Positions 14,963-21,177 of a DNA stretch of 33,278 bases are shown here, one piece after another. Position 1 is the stretch's first letter. The number at the start of each line of letters is the position of its first letter. The notes beneath the pieces were generated by a model. The model had not been told where the DNA came from, searched no databases, and worked only from the letters and a program-made list of their open reading frames with translations. The DNA comes from Bacillota bacterium (GTDB taxonomy: Bacteria > Bacillota > UBA4882 > UBA8346): assembly GCA_023410535.1 (NCBI GenBank), contig JAEYPR010000013.1, positions 1 through 33,278 on the forward strand, written 5' to 3'. The translations under genes were made by a program, and so were the position numbers.

Positions 14963-15352
14963 TCAGTCCCGTTGGGTCAGTTCGATCCGCACCTTGTCGG
15001 GAGCTTCAATATAGGCAATCCGCAATCCCGGACGGACCGTAGCAGGGGCTTCGACGATGTTGACTTCCTGGGCGCGCAACTCGGCCACGGCTGCATCGAG
15101 ATCCGCCACTTGAAAGCCAAAATGATCGACGCCGAAACGGGTATTAAGCGAAGCCGGAATCGGTTCGGCATCGGTATCCAGCAGGCCGAAGATGATAAAA
15201 GTCATCCCCTCGATATCAACATACCGGACTTCCGAACCACGGAATTTTCCGGCGAACGTAATCTTCCCGCCCAACTTCTCACAGTACCACTGGGCCGTCC
15301 CCTCGACATTCTCCGCTTTCAAATGAATGTGGTCACAACGATAGGTGATCAT
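14963..15352 (-). CDS. VOC (glyoxalase/bleomycin-resistance fold) protein
   Basis: This 129-residue single-domain protein has the paired beta-alpha-beta-beta-beta modules of the vicinal oxygen chelate fold. The first module starts CDHIHLKAENVEGTAQWYCEKLGG with a likely metal His; the second has FGVDHFGFQVADLDAAVAELRAQ. The end IEAPDKVRIELTQRD carries the usual terminal metal Glu. Substrate cannot be assigned. It is the last gene of the MerR-led operon, 36 bases after the reductase stop, with GGAG before the ATG. Its context suggests detoxification of an aldehyde or alpha-keto compound. Confidence 0.85.
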   Translation of the reverse strand: MITYRCDHIHLKAENVEGTAQWYCEKLGGKITFAGKFRGSEVRYVDIEGMTFIIFGLLDTDAEPIPASLNTRFGVDHFGFQVADLDAAVAELRAQEVNIVEAPATVRPGLRIAYIEAPDKVRIELTQRD

Positions 15353-15388
15353 GATTTGCTCCTTTTTAGTCTCAAGCTGTGATTGTTT

Positions 15389-16537
15389 TTACGATTGCCC
15401 CAGTAACGAATGGGCTTGCGGCAGCAATTCACTGATGGGAATCTGTTGCGGACATTTTTCCTCACAGATCCGGCAGCCGACGCAACTGCCGGCCCGTTCC
15501 TGCTCGCCCATAAAACGATTGTAAGTTCCTTGTACCGAAGGGAAATCATCATAAATAAAACCGTCATTGTACAGCGAGAAGTTCCGCGGAATATCGACCC
15601 CGTTGGGGCAGGGCATGCAATAACTGCATTGGGTGCACGGAACCTTGATCCGCTCTTGATATCGCTGACGCACCTGGTCAATCAATGCCAAATCGGCGTC
15701 GGATAAAGTTCCAATTCCCGAACGGTCCGCCGCGACCAGATTGGCATCGACCTGTTCCAGCGTGCTCATGCCGCTCAAAATCACCGAAACTTCCGGTTGA
15801 TTCCAGAGCCATTGCAAAGCCCACTCAGCCGCCGTACGCTGCTGCGAAGCCGTTTTAAACAATTCCTTGACCACTTGCGGCGGATTCGCCAGCCGGCCGC
15901 CGAGCAACGGTTCCATGATCACCACGGCCAAACCTTTGGCGGCCGCGTATTGCAACCCTTTCAAACCGGCTTGATTTTGAATGTCCATATAGTTGTATTG
16001 AATCTGACAAAAAGCCCACTTGTCGTAGCCGTCGACGATTTCCGGGAACGCCGCATAACCGTCGTGGAAGGAAAAACCGAGTTGACCGATGCGACCGTCG
16101 CGAATCGCCGCTTCCGCCCGCTCCAGCAGATCGTAGCGGAGAACCACATCGTTCCACCGTTCATGGCCTAACGCATGGAGCAGATAAAAATCGATATGGT
16201 CGGTCCGGAGTTTTGTCAATTGCTCATTTAAGTATTTGTCAAAATCTGCGGCTGATTTGATAAGCCAGACCGGCGACTTGGTGGCCAGTTTCACCTTGGA
16301 ACGGTAGCCGTCCTGTAACGCGTTGCCGACACAAACTTCGCTTTGACCGCCATGATACGGATACGCCGTATCGACGTAATTCACTCCTTGATCAATCGCT
16401 TGACGGAGCATACGCGTCGCTTCCGCTTCGTTAATGTTCGGACTCATTGGACCGCCGTCGACGGTTGGCAGCCGCATACACCCGAACCCTAGCGCCGAGA
16501 CTGGCCATTCCGATTTGCCAAACCTGCGATATTGCAT
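15389..16537 (-). CDS. aldo/keto reductase with C-terminal 4Fe-4S domain
   Basis: This 382-residue protein combines an AKR TIM barrel with a ferredoxin-like tail. The catalytic tetrad is visible: Asp56 and Tyr61 (VDTAYPYHGG), Lys87 (LATKSP) and His121 (FYLLHALGHE). The tail has CTQCSYCMPCPNGVDIP and CVGCRICEEKCPQQIP, two cysteine sets for iron-sulfur clusters. Such enzymes in anaerobes reduce carbonyl compounds, perhaps with ferredoxin as partner. Two adjacent ATGs occur (16540 and 16537). I chose 16537 because AGAGGG is then seven bases away and MQYRRFGKSEWPVSALGFGC matches the family start. It is the third gene of the MerR-led operon, 43 bases after the DUF362 stop. Confidence 0.9.
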   Translation of the reverse strand: MQYRRFGKSEWPVSALGFGCMRLPTVDGGPMSPNINEAEATRMLRQAIDQGVNYVDTAYPYHGGQSEVCVGNALQDGYRSKVKLATKSPVWLIKSAADFDKYLNEQLTKLRTDHIDFYLLHALGHERWNDVVLRYDLLERAEAAIRDGRIGQLGFSFHDGYAAFPEIVDGYDKWAFCQIQYNYMDIQNQAGLKGLQYAAAKGLAVVIMEPLLGGRLANPPQVVKELFKTASQQRTAAEWALQWLWNQPEVSVILSGMSTLEQVDANLVAADRSGIGTLSDADLALIDQVRQRYQERIKVPCTQCSYCMPCPNGVDIPRNFSLYNDGFIYDDFPSVQGTYNRFMGEQERAGSCVGCRICEEKCPQQIPISELLPQAHSLLGQS

Positions 16538-16580
16538 CATTACACCCTCTTTCATTTTGATTCCGCATTGAAGAGATACC

Positions 16581-17702
16581 TTACATCTCAATCAGTTCAT
16601 AACTGCGGGTGCCAATCCCCAATTTTTCGGCGTGTTCCACACATACCCGCCAATTGGTCTCCGGATGGGTGGCGTTGAAGTGATCATGACGATCTTTTGG
16701 GGTGTGGCGTTGCAGTTGTTCCCCTAAGTAACTGTTGGCAACGGCCGGAGCTTGATTGGCCATATCAGCGCAAGCCATGTCCAACGCAACCGGATCAAAT
16801 GAAGCGAACATGCCGATATCGGGAATGATCGGCGCGTCATTTTCGGCATGACAGTCACAAAACGGCGCGACATCGATCACTAAACTGATATGAAAATGGG
16901 GCCGGCCGTTTAAAACCGCCAAAGAGTATTCGGCGATCTTTTTATTCATCATCTCGCTGGGTTCATCCCAGGCGGCAACGATTGCATCGAAATGACAGGT
17001 CCCGATGCAACGGCCGCAACCGACACAGCGGTTATGATCGATCTTGGCTTTTTTGCCGGTGATCGTAATGGCTTGATGGGCGCAGATCTTGACGCAGGCT
17101 CCACAGCCGACGCAAACTTCCGTCTCGACCATCGGCTTGCCGTCGCTATGCATCTCCATCTTCCCTGCCCGGGAACCGCAGCCCATGCCAATATTTTTTA
17201 ATGCTCCGCCGAACCCGGCCAGTTCATGCCCTTTGAAATGATTCAGGCTGATGACAATATCGGCGTCCATCACCGCCCGGCCGATCTTGGCCTCCTTGAC
17301 GCATTCGCCGCCCGGGACCGGCACATAAGCTTCGTCGGTGCCTTTCAACCCATCGCCGATAATGATCTGGCAACCGGTGGTGAAGGGATTGTAGCCATTT
17401 TCATAAGCGGCGTCCAAATGCTCCAGGGCGTCTTTGCGCCGCCCAACATACAGGGTGTTGCAATCGGTCAGAAACACCTTGCCGCCCAATTCTTTGACCA
17501 CATCCACAACCACCTTAGCGTAGTTGGGCCGAAGATAAGCGAGGTTGCCCGGCTCGCCGAAATGAACTTTGATCGCGGTATATTTGCCTTTGAAATCAAT
17601 TCCGGCAATTCCCGCTTTTTTGATTAGCCGCTCCAGTTTCTGTAGCAGGTTCAGATTGGCAGTAGCGCGCATGTTGCTAAAATAAACTTTTGACTTTTCC
17701 AT
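16581..17702 (-). CDS. DUF362 domain protein with 4Fe-4S clusters
   Basis: This 373-residue protein has the DUF362 core (IKVHFGEPGNLAYLRPNYAK, FLTDCNTLYVGRR, VISLNHFKGHELAGFGGALKN) with a two-cluster ferredoxin segment inserted near the middle (CVGCGACVKICAHQAI and CVGCGRCIGTCHFDAI). It probably transfers electrons; the exact reaction of the family is not established. It has no signal peptide. The start at 17702 is fixed by GGGAGG six bases upstream. It lies between the MerR gene and the 4Fe-4S aldo/keto reductase, so the two iron-sulfur proteins may form an electron path to the reductase (inference). Confidence 0.88.
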   Translation of the reverse strand: MEKSKVYFSNMRATANLNLLQKLERLIKKAGIAGIDFKGKYTAIKVHFGEPGNLAYLRPNYAKVVVDVVKELGGKVFLTDCNTLYVGRRKDALEHLDAAYENGYNPFTTGCQIIIGDGLKGTDEAYVPVPGGECVKEAKIGRAVMDADIVISLNHFKGHELAGFGGALKNIGMGCGSRAGKMEMHSDGKPMVETEVCVGCGACVKICAHQAITITGKKAKIDHNRCVGCGRCIGTCHFDAIVAAWDEPSEMMNKKIAEYSLAVLNGRPHFHISLVIDVAPFCDCHAENDAPIIPDIGMFASFDPVALDMACADMANQAPAVANSYLGEQLQRHTPKDRHDHFNATHPETNWRVCVEHAEKLGIGTRSYELIEM

Positions 17703-17774
17703 CGTTTCCTCCCGAATCGGCATTTTTACATCAAAAGAACCGACAATTTTCGTAGAATCCGTTTAGCGATACGG

Positions 17775-18188
17775 TTAGGGATTGGCTTTTTTCACCCGAT
17801 TAAACGGATTGCAGCCGTCAACCCCTTTTGCTTCGACAAACTCGTCGTAACATTCCAACTTGTTATTGATCCGCACTAAACAACCGTTCATCTGTTCAAT
17901 CCGCTGTTCAACCGCTTGTTTATGCCGGAAGATAATCTCACGGCGGACCGCGATGCTCTGATCGCCTTCCTGACATAACGCCACATAACGTTTGATCTCA
18001 TGAACCGGCATGCCGGTATCACGCAAACAACAGATTAACTGCAACCATTCGATATCGTGTTCAGTGAAGACGCGATTGCCGTTTTGATCCCGTTCCACCG
18101 TCGGCAACAAACCTTCCTTCTCATAATAGCGAAGGGTATAGGTTGTCAACCCTAGTTTCGCGGCGATCGCTTTAATTGTGTAAACCAT
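17775..18188 (-). CDS. MerR-family transcriptional regulator
   Basis: This 137-residue protein has an N-terminal winged helix-turn-helix (YTIKAIAAKLGLTTYTLRYYEKEGLLP) and a long dimerisation helix (IFRHKQAVEQRIEQMNGCLVRINNKLECYDEFV). It resembles the MerR subgroup beside aldo/keto reductases. Only two cysteines lie in the C-terminal part, so a metal site is not evident; aldehyde or electrophile sensing is possible. The ATG at 18188 has GGAGGATGG upstream. A leftward promoter with a 19-base spacer and centred palindrome (18265-18295) is the expected binding site, so the regulator controls its own operon with the DUF362, reductase and VOC genes. Confidence 0.9.
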   Translation of the reverse strand: MVYTIKAIAAKLGLTTYTLRYYEKEGLLPTVERDQNGNRVFTEHDIEWLQLICCLRDTGMPVHEIKRYVALCQEGDQSIAVRREIIFRHKQAVEQRIEQMNGCLVRINNKLECYDEFVEAKGVDGCNPFNRVKKANP

Positions 18189-18264
18189 CCGGCCATCCTC
18201 CAAGCGCCCCAGCCATAATTAACGCAAACCATTCCGGGTTCATCAGCAAACTGACTCGAATTAT

Positions 18265-18295
18265 ATCATACACCTTAGAGTGGACTATAAGTCAA
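18265..18295 (-). promoter_or_regulatory. MerR-type promoter with 19-bp spacer and operator
   Basis: On the minus strand TTGACT (-35, 18290-18295) and TATGAT (-10, 18265-18270) are separated by exactly 19 bases. Between them lies the dyad CTTATAGT CC ACTCTAAG (18274-18291), with one mismatch between the arms. Over-long spacers with a centred dyad are the hallmark of MerR-activated promoters. Confidence 0.85.
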
Positions 18296-18438
18296 GAACC
18301 TTTTTACCCCGCCCCAAATGTTGCAATTCGCTCACTATCGCTCCAGCGATTGCTACTCCAGCGCAAAACTTTTTGCCAAAAATCCTAGTTATATTTTACC
18401 AAAATGTAATGGCTTTTTTTATCAAATTCGAGTATATT

Positions 18439-18475
18439 TAATACGTGAATTATTATCAAAATTGTTCACGTATTA
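18439..18475 (+). promoter_or_regulatory. 11-bp inverted repeat upstream of pagL
   Basis: TAATACGTGAA (18439-18449) and TTCACGTATTA (18465-18475) are perfect inverted arms, 47 bases before the pagL start. It could be an operator or a leader stem-loop. A TATATT lies just upstream at 18433-18438, without a clear -35. The rest of the 333-base interval from 18189 to 18521 holds no other gene. Confidence 0.5.
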
Positions 18476-18521
18476 TTTTATTCAATTGTTTTTCAATTCA
18501 TTTCCGAAAGAAGGTCCTTCC

Positions 18522-19118
18522 GTGTCAAAATTAATAACATCATTCGGAGTATTGATACTATTGATCAGTTTAGTGACAACACCGGTATTGGCCGATTCCG
18601 AAGCCGCGTGGCCAAATAATCGGCCCCGATTGGAATGGGAGATTGAGTATCTCACACCGTACGATAAAGACCGGCAAATCGATACCATCTCATTCAATGC
18701 CCTGCGGCAAAGCGGGATGACCAAGTCGGGCTGGAACAATTATCGCGGGATTACGCTGACGCGCGCTTGGGGAGAGATCAATCGCACCACAATCGATCCG
18801 GACAGTTCCGCCTTTGGAATTGGGCCGACCTTCTTAACCCGTAAGGCGCTTTGGCAACAGGGCAAAGCGATCGTCTATTGGGACGCCAGTGTCGCCTTGA
18901 TCTTTTACAGCCAGGATTTCCCGGCCGGTGGGGATTTTTATAATTTTATGTGGCGGTTGGGACCCAAACTAACCTATGCAATCAATACTGAAACATCTTG
19001 GGAAGTCGCTTATAAAGCAATGCATGTCTCCAATGGTCAAATATCGCACCGGGATCCCTCCCCCAACCCGTCATATAATGCGGGCGGATTTACCGTGGGC
19101 ATCCTCCGGCGATATTAA
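18522..19118 (+). CDS. pagL: lipid A 3-O-deacylase, PagL-like outer-membrane barrel
   Basis: This 198-residue protein starts with a signal peptide (MSKLITSFG, hydrophobic run, cleavage after VLA at residue 24). Alternating beta strands follow, and the PagL catalytic block AMHVSNGQISHRDPSPNPSYN contains His168, Ser170 and Asn171. The chain ends in Tyr, as outer-membrane barrels usually end in an aromatic residue. PagL removes the 3-O acyl chain of lipid A, so its presence implies LPS in an outer membrane. The start is GTG at 18522 with GAAAGAAGG upstream; it gives the signal peptide its proper position. It is monocistronic with a terminator. Confidence 0.82.
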   Translation: MSKLITSFGVLILLISLVTTPVLADSEAAWPNNRPRLEWEIEYLTPYDKDRQIDTISFNALRQSGMTKSGWNNYRGITLTRAWGEINRTTIDPDSSAFGIGPTFLTRKALWQQGKAIVYWDASVALIFYSQDFPAGGDFYNFMWRLGPKLTYAINTETSWEVAYKAMHVSNGQISHRDPSPNPSYNAGGFTVGILRRY

Positions 19119-19142
19119 CCAATCGATTGGTAATCGACAGTG

Positions 19143-19177
19143 AAAAAATCCGGGTGCAGCCTGCAACCGGATTTTTT
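19143..19177 (+). terminator. terminator of pagL
   Basis: AAAAAATCCGG (19143-19153) pairs with CCGGATTTTTT (19167-19177), with TGCA/TGCA pairing inside. The flanking A- and T-runs allow function in both directions. Confidence 0.85.
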
Positions 19178-19236
19178 GAGTTAATTTAATCGTTGATTGA
19201 TACCTTGAGGGCCGGCGGAGCATCAAACCGGCTGGT

Positions 19237-19509
19237 TTATTTCAACTCTTTCTGCTTCAGCTTCCCATCGCTATTAATGCCGACATTCAACATTCCGCTT
19301 AAGTCTTCGACTGAAATCTCATCCATTTTAAACTGAAGCTTATCAATATCAACCTTTCTTACATATAAGTGCTCAATGATGATGGTCTGCGGGGCTTGCT
19401 GCTTTTTTAACTCGGCGATTTCCGATTCCAATTCCAGAATCTTTTCATATAAATCGAAAATTTTATGATTGGCGTTTTTGGGACTACTGGAGTTTTCAAT
19501 AATTGGCAA
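19237..19509 (-). CDS. GerPC-like spore protein (short form)
   Basis: This 90-residue protein begins with a coiled coil (KIFDLYEKILELESEIAELKKQQ). It then has HLYVRKVDIDKLQFKMDEISVEDLSGMLNVGI, which resembles the conserved C-terminal part of GerPC (hydrophobic strand, then E-x-L-S-G-x-L-N-x-G). Bacillus GerPC is about twice as long, so this is a minimal version. GerP proteins help small molecules cross the spore coat. It lies 34 bases downstream of a GerPA-like gene on the same strand, which supports the assignment. The ATG at 19509 has GGGGGTGATTG immediately upstream. Confidence 0.65.
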   Translation of the reverse strand: MPIIENSSSPKNANHKIFDLYEKILELESEIAELKKQQAPQTIIIEHLYVRKVDIDKLQFKMDEISVEDLSGMLNVGINSDGKLKQKELK

Positions 19510-19543
19510 TCACCCCCACCGGAACTGCGAATCGGACCATCCT

Positions 19544-19801
19544 TTAAATCGCTTTGATAATCAAGGGCGCCATTGGCGCATTTAAGTTATTGTGGTTCGT
19601 TAACGTATCCACCAAATCGGGATCGATATTGATATTGACACTATTCACCGCAACGCACCCTACTCCGTATATACCTTGCGCCTCATTGGTTTTGGTAGGC
19701 GAGTCCCAGCCTTGTTGTGACGCATTTTCACCAAAAAAAAGTCCGGCATTGTTGGTTAAATTGTTAACAACCAACACCCCAAAATTAATAATAACAGCCA
19801 T
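19544..19801 (-). CDS. GerPA/GerPF-like small spore protein
   Basis: This 85-residue Asn/Gly-rich protein has the pattern LFFGENASQQGWDSPTKTNEAQG, then NINIDPDLVDT near the end. G-E-N ... W-D-S-x-x-K-x-N-x-x-x-G ... D-P-D-x-(V/I)-D is shared with two more proteins at 19925 and 20228 and resembles GerPA/GerPF-type coat proteins. I chose ATG 19801, with AGGGGTG seven bases upstream; the frame continues upstream without a ribosome site. It probably forms an operon with the GerPC-like gene and is divergent from the related genes to the right. Confidence 0.65.
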   Translation of the reverse strand: MAVIINFGVLVVNNLTNNAGLFFGENASQQGWDSPTKTNEAQGIYGVGCVAVNSVNINIDPDLVDTLTNHNNLNAPMAPLIIKAI

Positions 19802-19805
19802 TGGA

Positions 19806-19833
19806 ACACCCCTACGGCCAGATTCATAAAGTA
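19806..19833 (+). promoter_or_regulatory. possible SigK-type sporulation promoter
   Basis: CATAAAGTA (19825-19833) fits the mother-cell SigK -10 consensus CATAnnnTA, with an AC (19806-19807) 17 bases upstream as the short SigK -35. On the opposite strand the same bases read TATACTTTA, one base off the same consensus, so both divergent spore operons could start here. Confidence 0.4.
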
Positions 19834-19924
19834 TAGCACTATAATACGTAGCCGGTATTTTTTCGGTGAGCAAATCAATCAACCGGATTTCGGCAGACCG
19901 ACGATTCTAGTTGCTGAGGATAAA

Positions 19925-20197
19925 ATGCATAAAATAAATTTTCAATTGACCATCCATTCCATCAATATCGGCAGTATCGAAAACGCCTCGTCACTCAACA
20001 TCGGTCGGAATTTTTTACGCGAGTTTAAAAGCATGAGCAAAAGCAATGCCGGCATTGGTAATGTTTCGGGAAACAACAACTCCTTCCCGTCAAGCACCAA
20101 TTACGTGCAAGATCCCGATGGAGTCGACATGTGTTGGGATACGCAAGGCCCGGCGCGCGACCGAACCTCATCCCGCTTCCCGGTTCCGCCTTGCTAA
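19925..20197 (+). CDS. GerPA/GerPF-like small spore protein, paralogue 2
   Basis: This 90-residue protein has NIGSIENASSLNIGRNFLRE followed by SMSKSNAGIGNVSGNNN and YVQDPDGVDM. It shares the (M)SKSN.G...G and DPD..D landmarks with the genes at 19544 and 20228, but has lost the Trp and has its own C-terminal tail (CWDTQGPARDRTSSRFPVPPC) with two cysteines. GAGGATAAA lies before the ATG. It is the first gene of the rightward spore operon, 30 bases before the next gene. It is probably a coat or spore-surface component; direct function unknown. Confidence 0.6.
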   Translation: MHKINFQLTIHSINIGSIENASSLNIGRNFLREFKSMSKSNAGIGNVSGNNNSFPSSTNYVQDPDGVDMCWDTQGPARDRTSSRFPVPPC

Positions 20198-20227
20198 AAG
20201 AATGGTTCAAGAGAGGATGAAAAAGAA

Positions 20228-20467
20228 ATGGATATTCAAATTACGATTTCCGAATTAAAAGTGGCCGAAGTTTCCTCGTCATCAGGCATCTTCAGCGGCG
20301 AAACCTCCCACACCCAATGGTCCGCAATGAGCAAGTCCAATAGCGGTCAAATTCTCGGAGGCAATGGCAACTGTAGCGGCGCTTGTTTCAATATGGTCTA
20401 TGATCCGAATCATATTAATATGTTCAAGGGACCGGCAAACCTTTTAACGCAGGTGAATAAGAAATGA
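20228..20467 (+). CDS. GerPA/GerPF-like small spore protein, paralogue 3
   Basis: This 79-residue protein contains GIFSGETSHTQWSAMSKSNSG, then NMVYDPNHINM. The G-E-x4-W-x3-SKSN-x-G core is closest to the copy at 19925 in the SKSN part and to the copy at 19544 in the G-E-...-W part, which links all three as one family. Two cysteines (GNCSGAC) could cross-link in the coat. GAGGATG precedes the ATG. The stop codon overlaps the start of the Hsp20 gene by four bases (ATGA), so the two are translationally coupled. Confidence 0.65.
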   Translation: MDIQITISELKVAEVSSSSGIFSGETSHTQWSAMSKSNSGQILGGNGNCSGACFNMVYDPNHINMFKGPANLLTQVNKK

Positions 20468-20979
20468 TTTTTGATCAATCCTGGATGAACCAACTGTTAG
20501 AACTTCAAAAAAAAGCCGCTGAACTAACCCACGAGAAGTTCCCGACCAACGGCATGGAAGGTTTTATTCGTGAAGTTTTAAACCAATGGGGCGGTAATAA
20601 TTCAAATTGGACTGAAAATTTGGAATCGGTGCTTGCTTTATGGCAAAATAACAATCCGGCATCATTTACGAGTCAAGATTCAAACGTCGATATCGCCGAG
20701 ACCAAAGACATGGTCAAAGTTACGCTGGCGATTCCCGGCATCACCAGCCCTACCGAGCTAGCCATTAAATTGCAAAATGACGATACATTACTGATCGAAC
20801 GGCAGAACGAAACCGGCGCTGAGCAATCATTTCATCGCAAAATCCGGCTTCCCGCCAAAGTCACCGGAGTAGGCACCGAAGCCTCCTACCAAAAGGATAA
20901 GTTAACCGTTTCCCTTCCCAAACTAGCCAATGTGGCGGAACAGATCATCCCGGTGCACATCACCACCCAAGAAAAATAA
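20464..20979 (+). CDS. Hsp20/alpha-crystallin-type protein, probably spore-associated
   Basis: This 171-residue protein has an N-terminal helical segment of about 70 residues (MIFDQSWMNQLLELQKKAAEL...) and an alpha-crystallin domain from about 72 to the end: SNVDIAETKDMVKVTLAIPG, LLIERQ, FHRKIRLPAKV and ASYQKDKLTVSLPK, the last replacing the usual A-x-x-x-G-L-L motif. Bacillus spores have comparable coat proteins (CotM, GerT). The position at the end of an operon of GerP-like genes, with a four-base start/stop overlap and AGGTG as ribosome site, points to a spore coat role rather than general heat shock. A terminator follows. Confidence 0.78.
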   Translation: MIFDQSWMNQLLELQKKAAELTHEKFPTNGMEGFIREVLNQWGGNNSNWTENLESVLALWQNNNPASFTSQDSNVDIAETKDMVKVTLAIPGITSPTELAIKLQNDDTLLIERQNETGAEQSFHRKIRLPAKVTGVGTEASYQKDKLTVSLPKLANVAEQIIPVHITTQEK

Positions 20980-21006
20980 ACCGGCGCAAGTCCGGTTATT
21001 TTTTTT
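20975..21006 (+). terminator. terminator of the spore operon
   Basis: AATAAACCGG pairs with CCGGTTATT around CGCAAGT (one bulged A), followed by a T-run; the left arm overlaps the Hsp20 stop codon. Confidence 0.8.
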
Positions 21007-21110
21007 CTACTATTAAAACTTCATCAATCGATTTATTAAGGGTCACTTATTCCCATTTGGTAGATAGCGTCGAACGATCGGCCTTTCCTCCATTCCCCCA
21101 ATCCCCAAAC

Positions 21111-21142
21111 AAAAAGCCCGTCATCTTCCGACAACGGACTTT
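21111..21142 (-). terminator. terminator of the efflux operon
   Basis: On the minus strand AAAGTCCGTTGTC pairs with GATGACGGGCTTT using G-U wobbles, followed by TTG and more T. It lies 36 bases past the pump stop codon. Confidence 0.65.
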
Positions 21143-21177
21143 GAATCTCGACTCATTCAAACATTGAAACCCGCAAC

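Noticed and set aside
14834..15382. 182-residue plus-strand ORF opposite the VOC gene
   Set aside because: The opposite strand encodes a clear VOC protein; this frame has no ribosome site and reads through the hairpin run.
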